This document shows positions 57,482 through 64,000 of a stretch of DNA of 64,000 nt, piece after piece. Within the stretch, counting starts at the first letter, position 1; each line of letters begins with the position of its first letter. Below the pieces are notes generated by a model that worked only from the letters and a program-made list of their open reading frames with translations, had not been told where the DNA came from and did not search any database. The position numbers and the translations under genes were made by a program. The stretch comes from Venturia oleaginea (taxonomy: Eukaryota; Ascomycota; Dothideomycetes; Venturiales; Venturiaceae), in NCBI GenBank assembly GCA_013176395.1, contig JABMLP010000023.1, positions 496,001-560,000 on the forward strand, read 5' to 3'.

Positions 57482-58125
57482 TTCTGTCAGCGATATGAAG
57501 ACCACTCTGAAGCAGGCCAAAAACGATTAGCTACCGGCGACGTCTTCAAAACCTGTGGAAACCTGCGAAGGGCATCAAGGCAGGATGCCGAGATTGCGGG
57601 GTCTGAGAAAACATCCCAGATAGGGGAAGTCGTAATTCGTGTCAGGGGCTCCGCGGCAAGGAGTGCGATCCGTTGTGAAGACAGGTAACTTCTTGATATG
57701 CGCCCAACGTGTGCTCCAGTCAACCCACCTGCATCCCGATACCCAATGTCGCAACAATCAGCACAAAGCAAGGCATGGTCCGCTTTCTTGCTAATCTTTC
57801 ATCCGCATATCCATTTCAAAGATAGGATATGGTCAAACGGGAAAGAAAGAAAAGATCATACATCACTACATGGAGCAGGCTTGCAATGTCTGATCAGAAA
57901 AATATTGGGATTGCTGATTTGACGTTGTAGGGAAACTGAGACAGTTACAAATACTCGAGATGCTCCCGTGCCCACAACATCCCGACCCGCTTTTCCTCTA
58001 TCATGGTCTGAGCGACACACGCGCATAGTGGAACCTCCATAAATCAAAGAAAAATTGCTGAACCGCAAAGGCAGCTGCATACTCCGCCAACAGTTCCATA
58101 ATATGCCAAAAGGAAAAGTTTCAAC
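57482..58125. other. Promoter of the Ras gene and 3' flank of a tRNA
   Basis: No other gene. A TTTT terminator on the minus strand lies just after the tRNA (58117-58120). Confidence 0.5.
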
Positions 58126-58222
58126 TACAGAAGGAGGGGGTCGAACCCTCGACCTTCGCCGTACATCTTCGTGAATATTCCTGAGTGTAAAGGCGACATC
58201 ATAACCACTAGACTACTCCTGC
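58126..58222 (-). tRNA. tRNA-Val (anticodon UAC) with a 24-nt intron
   Basis: Read on the minus strand, the acceptor stem GCAGGAG (58216-58222) pairs with CTTCTGT (58127-58133), with A as discriminator. The D-arm is GTCTAGTGGTTATGAT. The anticodon stem TCGCC/GGCGA encloses loop TTTACAC with anticodon TAC at 58187-58189. The T-arm is GAGGGTTCGACCCCCTC and contains the B box. A 24-nt intron (58162-58185) sits one base after the anticodon, the canonical position. TTTT follows as Pol III terminator. The anticodon assignment depends on the intron placement. Confidence 0.85.
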
Positions 58223-58452
58223 TGCTTAGTTCACTACCCTTTCAATATTAATATATTTAAAAGATCTTTGTTAGTCAAAAGAGCATAAACCATATTGATC
58301 ACAAGCGTCCATCGGCATTACGTGATGTTGTTTTCGGATCTCCCTCGCGCCAACTTCGAAGCTTCCTACCCAACTTGATCCTGTCGCATATCTCTTTTCT
58401 CAGTGAATATCCGCGAAATACTCCCTTCAATATCACCATCTCATACTCTTTC

Positions 58453-59352
58453 ATGAAGCGCAAAGCGGCAGCGGTGACCCTGGACGAGCAACTTGAACCC
58501 TCGCAGAAATCCATCGAGGATGACGCCGATGAGGCAGAAGAAGGCATAGACGAAGACGATCTCTGTCCAATCTGCCAAAATCTGTTATACAAACCCATTA
58601 TCACTCGGTGCAAACACACGCTATGCGAATCTTGCATGGCGCATTGGGCTGACGTGTCAATCACGTCACAGATGACCATTGTTGGACTCGAAGACGAGCC
58701 TGCGATCTTACTTCCGAATGAAATCGAGACTCGTTGTCCCATGTGTCGGTCTTCCACCACGGCTTCCATAGACGGATCCCGCGCATCAAAGTTGAAATCG
58801 CGGTATCCGAAGATGTACGCGGGTAGAGAAGCGGAGGAGCAAAGTGTTGACGAAGACGAGGCGGTTGAGACTTTGACTTTGTACATCGGGAATACTCATA
58901 ATCGCATCAGAAACGAGGACACAGAATCAAGAAATAAACACGAGTGGAAATTCTTTATTCGGACATCGCGAAGCGATCTTATCGAAGAGGTCCAGATATT
59001 TCTCCATCCCACATTTCGCAATTCGCAAATCGTTCAACAATGGCCTCCGTTCGAAGTGAGGCGGTTGGGATGGGGTACGTTTGACATATACGCAAACGTG
59101 ATTCTCAAAGTTGGGTATAGCTGGGTTAGTTCTGAAGCAGAAGATGCCAATGATGGAGGAGAGAAGGGTCTTTTGCCACTTCAGTGGCTACTAGACTTTA
59201 ACGGTGAAGGAAGTCAGGGGCGGTGTCGGCTCAAGGTGAAGAAAGAGAAGGAAGGACAGGAAGTTGAGATTGTGGCGCAGAGAGAGGAAGTCAGACGGCT
59301 GTGGAATCAACAGAGAGAAAGAGATCCGGATTATGTTGAGTCGGATGTTTGA
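58453..59352 (+). CDS. RING-finger protein with a C-terminal YEATS domain
   Basis: Single exon, 299 aa from ATG 58453 (MKRKAAAVTLDEQ). After an acidic N-terminus (residues 18-37), a C3HC4 RING starts CPICQNLLYKPIITRCKHTL and continues CESCMAHW; the last pair, CPMC, lies about 35 residues further on after an insertion that includes EDEPAILLPNE. A linker and an acidic patch (DEDEAVETL) follow. Residues from about 150 show a YEATS-type fold signature: HEWKFFIRTSRSDLIEEVQI, FLHPTF, PPFEVRRLGWGTFDIYANVI. YEATS domains read acylated lysines on histones; RING domains recruit E2 enzymes. Joining both suggests a chromatin-linked ubiquitin ligase, which is inference. The C-terminus is Lys/Glu/Arg-rich. 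The tRNA-Val lies 230 bp upstream. Confidence 0.85.
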   Translation: MKRKAAAVTLDEQLEPSQKSIEDDADEAEEGIDEDDLCPICQNLLYKPIITRCKHTLCESCMAHWADVSITSQMTIVGLEDEPAILLPNEIETRCPMCRSSTTASIDGSRASKLKSRYPKMYAGREAEEQSVDEDEAVETLTLYIGNTHNRIRNEDTESRNKHEWKFFIRTSRSDLIEEVQIFLHPTFRNSQIVQQWPPFEVRRLGWGTFDIYANVILKVGYSWVSSEAEDANDGGEKGLLPLQWLLDFNGEGSQGRCRLKVKKEKEGQEVEIVAQREEVRRLWNQQRERDPDYVESDV

Positions 59353-60277
59353 GAAGTCGTTGAGAATGAATGTTCGAGTTTCTTGATCATGTTTCTTCTC
59401 ACTCCGAAGTGTCGAAACTCCATAATCTACATCAAGCTACGACGATGAGGTGGTAAGAAGTCTTTGTATCGTCGTATTCTATGTGTGGCGTATGCAATCG
59501 TGATAACACAGCTGGCTAGGCGTGATCCCACGTCTGCCATCCGATGGTTTTCGTGATCAGCAAGCCAAAAGTTTATGGAAGGGGCAAAGACGAGTGTGCC
59601 TATCTTCAAAAAACCAACGGTCAGTGTCGATACTGTGTATTTTCTTAAGTCTTTTAACTCCTTTTCTCCAGTCAGTCTCTCCTAGGTGGTTCTCGATCAT
59701 TCTCGTCGCACAAGTACTCTGTATGTAAGAACCCAAGTCTTGACCTTAGTGTAAGATAAGCGGAAGAGCAAAACAGTGTGACACTTGACCACGTGAAACT
59801 CAAAAGTGAGATTGGTAGGTTAATTAGTAAGGACGCCCCCGGAAATGGATATAAAGAGGTGCTCCTCTCCCAGCTAGCACTTGTTCAATCCACCATATTT
59901 GGCCTCCACCCCCTCTCGAGAACTACAATCATCCGACAAAACAGCATGTTAGATAGTATCCCAATCGTTCCAAGGAAACCCTTCATCTGTCGGCTCAAAA
60001 CTCGATCTTCACTTCCAATCATGTTTAATAACCAACTCCCTCCACCATTACAACATCAATCAGCCCAGCCAGTTAAAACTTCCCACGCCACAAATTTCAA
60101 CCTCAATTCATACCAAATCCACCCACGATACTCACGCTAATCCGACACAACCACCCCCTCATCCATCAACCTCAAAAATTCCATCGATATTACACTATAT
60201 CCCATCTATATCTATCCAAAGACTAAGAAAGAGCCCGATATTCAAGGTACAAGAGTAGCGGCCGGAGTAAGTATATA
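59353..60277. other. Intergenic stretch
   Basis: No supported gene. The part around 59880-60200 is A/C-rich with poor frames. Confidence 0.5.
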
Positions 60278-60708
60278 CTAACTTATATCGCCTAGCGGTA
60301 TCGTTGGGGTCTTATCGTACCATTCCGTCGATATATTTCTAACTGTATATTCCATATCATCGATGATGCGTGCATTGGTCTTTGGTAACATATCGGCCCA
60401 TGTTTCTTCGTTCGGGAGCCCAGTTCGTATTGTCGTTAAGCCCTGCTTGTGCCTCGACGTTGTTGGTATATTGGTTCCGTTGCTTGTTGTTGGGGGAGCT
60501 AAGTTCGCGATGGGATTGGGAGACATTGTTGTGGCTTTAGCGGTGATTTGGGTTCGAACGAGTTCGTGAGCTAGGGCGTGTTCGGCCTGTTGAAGAGTTT
60601 AGGTCGTAGGAGGAAGAAGTGTACGTCTAGAAGAACAACGCGGGACGGCGGTATTATCCCCGTGAATACAGAGAGGGGCATATAATCCGAAGACACAGGA
60701 AGCGCCAT
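60278..60708 (-). CDS. Small hypothetical protein, probably two exons
   Basis: A well-defined 3' exon (60278-60586) starts after CTAAACTCTTCAACAG, a textbook branch site and acceptor. It reads AEHALAHELVRTQITAKATT, then NPIANLAPPTTSNGTNIPT, and ends with WYDKTPTIPLGDIS (102 codons). The likely 5' exon begins at ATG 60708 (MALPVSSDYMPLSVF). Two donors are possible: GTATTC, giving an intron of about 90 nt, or GTACAC, giving about 41 nt. I cannot choose. The shorter frame from an internal ATG at 60526 gives 82 aa. No family is recognised. It is divergent from the broken locus at 60904. Confidence 0.48.
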
Positions 60709-60903
60709 AGCTAGTGTTATAACCAGCATCAGAAGCAGCACTTGCTTCGACCGTCCTGCTGAACTGCAAACACCTGTCTCTTCCTAGCCTCCCTCATCCA
60801 AAACCACCTCTCTCTCCAATCAGCCAATGACAAAGAAACCATACACTACCCTCACTGTCTCCACTCCCCCAACTTATTCAAAGACTCGATAACAACCACA
60901 ACA

Positions 60904-61722
60904 ATGACATCTCCAGACCAGAGAACACCCGCCAAACCAGCAACCTTCCGCACCCTCCCACGAACTCCGTCAACAAATCCTCCTCCAAACCTACCCAGTC
61001 GACCTCACCTTACGCCTCGCATTCTGGGAGATCAACTATAGCAAAGCAGAGGGACAGTGCAACAACGACGAACACGACATCAAGCAATTAGCCAACCTCG
61101 TGCGCTCCATTAACCCGGGCATAATGGACGACGTGGCCTACACCGAGACGAAGATAGTTGAAGACCTCGAGGCGTGGAAAGAAAAGTGGAAAGGATCGAA
61201 GAGATATACATGGAAAGCAATTGGATTGAAGCTGAGCGACCTGTCAAAGCACCAGCGATAGGCTCCCACCTAGGCAGCTCTAGCAACCTACTTTTTGCCG
61301 GTCGTCATGCACAGTTTTGACGCGGGCCCCAGGGAACGCAGTCGAGGACACTTTCAAGTTCTTCTTCTGAGAAAGTCGTACTCCCTCCTGACCTACTCAT
61401 ACCTACATCATCATGGCCTGACCAATACAATTATCGCCCACTCCTATTCACGTCAAATTTCCGACAAACTTTGCCCTGCCCTCGGATCTGCGCTACCTAC
61501 CTCTTCAAATCAACCCTCGGATTGAAATGTGCACACTACTGCAGCGACGGGAACGCACAATTCAAGTGTAGTAAAGCCTGGATTGAGGGACGGAGCCTCA
61601 TGTCAGCCCTCTCAAGCATTGAAATCCTAGACGGCATCGTTTTCTTTGAAAACAAGGTAAAAAGAGAGTTTGAGCAGTGGAAAAAACGATCAGAGAGAGA
61701 GAATGTTCAGACCAAGGCGTGA
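60904..61722 (+). pseudogene. Broken F-box-like hypothetical gene
   Basis: ATG at 60904 opens MTSPDQRTPAKPATFRTLP, but the following F-box-like text ELRQQILLQTYPVDLTLRLAFW is in another frame, as if about 2 bp were lost near 60960. That frame then runs through about 95 codons to TAG near 61260. Beyond a gap, a third frame (to 61722) encodes coding-like sequence YCSDGNAQFKCSKAWIEG and a charged tail. An intron could explain the second break, but the first sits inside one continuous motif with no splice sites. I judge it a decayed member of the fungal F-box-like families. Confidence 0.52.
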
Positions 61723-62230
61723 GGAAGGAGACCTCCGAACACGAGGGAGCAGTGGAATGATTTGAGCATTGTGAGAAACAATGTTATGAAGGTCCGACCC
61801 CAAACTGCCAGAAGAGCGTGGAGATGCTGTACGTTCATATGGCCATGAGAGTTATTTTTTGGTGGGATTCATTCCTGGATAAGAGCTCTTGTTTTCATTA
61901 AACGGCTACTTGGGCAATGTTCGCGGGTGCCACATAGTACAATTGAATCCGTTCTTTACCATGATGTACCTTTTCGTTTTCAGCTTCATTTCTAGCATGA
62001 TTCGTTGAGTCCCACTCCCAAGTCGCTGTTCAGTATTTTCATTATCATAATGAAGAACAGGTGTGAGTGCGAGGCTGAATATGAGTTCCTTCAGTTCAGA
62101 GTAAGCATCTGAAATATCGAGGATCGCATCCTGAACCGGTACTTACATACTTTACCATGCCATGTCATCCCAATCATGACGGACATAATTCATTGAACGA
62201 CGCGTAGAATGCCTTCACCCCAAAGACTCT
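61723..62230. other. Intergenic region between convergent loci
   Basis: No gene or repeat recognised; presumably includes the 3' UTR of the TRAX gene. Confidence 0.5.
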
Positions 62231-63158
62231 TCAGTATCCTTCAATCTCTTCGCGCGGGCCTGTGCTAAGATCTGGTACCCAACCCTTGGGACGCTCAGAA
62301 CCTCGAACAATAAGACCGTATAGCGCGTTTTCCACTTTCTGCACGCAGACTTGCATGACTCCCATCTTTTTGCTGATATCTCTGCCGAAAGCTCCGTCTG
62401 TGGACGCATCCAGTGCCTCAAGATGTATGCGAAGATTGCGTAGATCTGTGAGCACGTCTCTGTTTTCTACTTCCAATTTTTGGGCGGGTTCTTCGGCGTC
62501 GGTATCAGCCATCTGGACATCTTGGTCGAATTTTGACGTCGGTAATTGTCCACTGGTCGCAATGGCTGTGATGCTGAAGCGCATGAGCTCTCCCACCATG
62601 TCGAACACTCCCAGTATGTAGTCTGATGGTGTCAACAGTACGGCCCCTCCTTCACCACCAAGCCTTGCCAGTCTCTTCACCGACTCGTCGTACGATATCA
62701 ACTCTTGCGTCTCGAGGTAGTGCTGGAATGTCAGAGCCTCCATAAACTCTTGGTTGCCGCCTGTGATCTGTCGATTGTACCGATATGAATTCAGTCCTTG
62801 CAAGTCGCATGATATACCGGCATACAGTTTTGTGATATTGTCCCAGTACTGCTGGCTGTCTTTTCGTATCTTAGGTGTGATGGGCTGTTTGACTTCGCGG
62901 GTTCGTTGGAGGGCAAATATGCTGGCAAGAGTCAGTGAGGCGTTCCTTGGCATTAGAATTGTCATACATCTTCTTGCTTGCAGCTGTGATGTCCTTTGAG
63001 GCCTTCATGCAACGCTCTCTTCGATCGTGGTGCTCGTCCAACTCGCTCCGGAACGTCTCGAACATTGGGAGAAATGGAGACGCTGGCTTTGTATCCATGG
63101 CGAGATGTTGAGAGGCATCGACCTTCCGTCTCTTTTGGGGGGTTCCTGTATTCGCCAT
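62231..63158 (-). CDS. Translin-associated factor X (TRAX)
   Basis: Partner of translin in the C3PO endoribonuclease. In Neurospora, C3PO is reported to remove 5' fragments of pre-tRNAs. Exons 62968-63158 and 62231-62921 are joined over a 46-nt intron; 293 aa. The ATG at 63158 starts MANTGTPQKRRKVD, a short basic nuclear-localisation-like stretch. Splicing recreates the family block DITAASKKIIFALQR. Catalytic-type acidic residues are present in GGNQEFMEALTFQHYL (Glu...Glu) and DYILGVFDMVGELMRFSI, the second containing the GELMRF family motif. Length is normal for fungal TRAX. It is divergent from the PIG-M gene with about 190 bp between start codons. Confidence 0.92.
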
Positions 63159-63344
63159 GGTCACGATTGCACATTGGTGTTGGATCTGGGAGTTGGTGTA
63201 GGAAGTACTTGGGCTTGGCAATATCATATTCCCTCGAATACCAACATACGCGACACCCATACACCAACCTCTCAATCGCGTTTCTCATCTGATGAGATGA
63301 ATACACACTCTATCCCAATTGGAATTCATTCATCCAAAGATAAT
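63159..63344. promoter_or_regulatory. Short divergent promoter of TRAX and PIG-M genes
   Basis: Only 186 bp separate two divergent ATGs, so core promoters are shared or overlapping. No specific site is identified. Confidence 0.45.
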
Positions 63345-64000
63345 ATGACGCGTCTCTTCGCAAGCTCGACTTTCGTCTTTACAGGGGCCATCCTGCTACG
63401 CGTCGTGCTCCTCTTCTACGGCCTCTTTCAAGACAATTATTCGGCCTTCAAATACACGGATATCGACTATTTCGTATTCACAGATGCTGCTCGATTCGTC
63501 TCCCAAGGCCGCTCACCATATGTACGAGACACCTATCGATACACGCCACTCCTTGCCTGGATACTCCTTCCCACTACATGGAGTCGACAATGTTTTTCAT
63601 CCGGAAAAGTCTTGTTTGCACTTGCAGATATCGTCGCTGGATATCTAATCCTTCTGATTCTAAAATCCACATATCGAATGTCAGCTGAGCGAGCTCTGAA
63701 ATTTGCTTCAATCTGGCTCCTGAATCCCATGGTCGCAGCTATTAGTACGAGAGGAAGCTCCGAAGGTCTTTTGGGCGTCCTTGCTGCTGCACTGTTGTGG
63801 TCAGTCACACAGAAACGCATCAAGCTTGCAGGCGTCATTCTCGGACTAGCTGTTCACTTCAAGATATATCCTTTCATCTATGCCTCGTCAATCGTTTGGT
63901 GGCTGGATCAAGAGCGATTGACCGGCGAGTCGACGAAGAAAAAACATCACAATTTGACGAGCGCTATTTTTGGCTTCCTCAATAGCAGTCGCATTGCTTT
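63345..64000 (+). CDS. GPI14: GPI mannosyltransferase 1 (PIG-M/GPI14), 5' part only
   Basis: ER-membrane enzyme that adds the first mannose to the GPI precursor from dolichol-phosphate-mannose. ATG 63345; the frame is open without an intron to the window edge, about 218 residues. A first TM segment spans FVFTGAILLRVVLLFYGLF. It is followed by the lumenal catalytic motif YTDIDYFVFTDAA (DxD-type) and RSPYVRDTYRYTPLLAWIL, both diagnostic for PIG-M. ASIWLLNPMVAAISTRGSSE and GVILGLAVHFKIYPFIY match later conserved blocks. The rest of the protein lies beyond the window. Confidence 0.94.
   Translation, partial: MTRLFASSTFVFTGAILLRVVLLFYGLFQDNYSAFKYTDIDYFVFTDAARFVSQGRSPYVRDTYRYTPLLAWILLPTTWSRQCFSSGKVLFALADIVAGYLILLILKSTYRMSAERALKFASIWLLNPMVAAISTRGSSEGLLGVLAAALLWSVTQKRIKLAGVILGLAVHFKIYPFIYASSIVWWLDQERLTGESTKKKHHNLTSAIFGFLNSSRIA

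Noticed and set aside
1..64000. Transposons, 5S rRNA, telomeric repeats
   Set aside because: No transposase, reverse transcriptase, terminal inverted repeats, 5S consensus or TTAGGG array was recognised by eye; small or degenerate copies could be missed.

Overview
The window is nuclear DNA of a filamentous ascomycete (Pezizomycotina). Genes are about 1-3 kb, with short introns (about 46-110 nt, GT..AG, CTAAC-like branch sites) and no operons. Recognisable products are typically fungal: B56 PP2A subunit, Srs2 helicase, V-ATPase catalytic subunit, TFIIIC Tau95, a DUF3433 protein, a fungal-type phospholipase A2 and PIG-M. A leotiomycete is possible, but the sequence alone does not settle it.

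Layout. 0-9 kb: 3' part of a Tau95/TFC1-like gene (-), divergent from a B56 gene (+), then an ELO fatty-acid elongase (-). 9.5-17.5 kb: a large secreted protein with Lys-Arg sites (-), nicotinate phosphoribosyltransferase (-), a ferric-reductase family protein (-) and a secreted phospholipase A2 (+). 18-25.4 kb: a transporter block with a decayed sugar transporter, an intact VBA-type MFS transporter (+) and a DHA2/ATR1-like MFS transporter (-). 25.4-30.4 kb: a gene-poor stretch with a U6 snRNA gene on the minus strand, interrupted by a 48-nt spliceosomal-type intron, plus gene fragments. 30.4-46.2 kb: PTR2 peptide transporter (+), SRS2 (+), a WD40 protein (-) divergent from VMA1 (+), an F-box protein (+) and a GPI-type surface protein (-). 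48.4-57.5 kb: a repeat-rich DUF3433 membrane protein (+), a BCS1-like AAA ATPase (-), a small secreted protein (-) and a Ras GTPase (-). 58-64 kb: an intron-containing tRNA-Val (-), a RING+YEATS protein (+), a small hypothetical gene (-), a broken F-box-like locus (+), TRAX (-) and the 5' part of PIG-M/GPI14 (+).

Most genes are independent housekeeping functions: Pol III transcription and its products (TFC1, U6, tRNA), tRNA/RNA metabolism (TRAX), DNA repair (SRS2), signalling (B56, Ras), lipid and GPI synthesis (ELO, GPI14), NAD salvage (NPT1) and vacuolar acidification (VMA1). The accessory part is uptake and the cell surface: ferric reductase, PLA2, MFS and PTR transporters, and secreted or GPI proteins. 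No secondary-metabolite backbone gene, transposase or complete mobile element was seen.

Strongest observations for follow-up: the U6 gene with an intron carrying a TTCGA B-box-like core; a single protein joining RING and YEATS domains; two unrelated tandem-repeat families in the ectodomain of the DUF3433 protein; a secreted protein with spaced dibasic sites; and several loci caught in decay. Exon boundaries were placed by eye from splice consensus, reading-frame continuity and family knowledge; no alignment was run.
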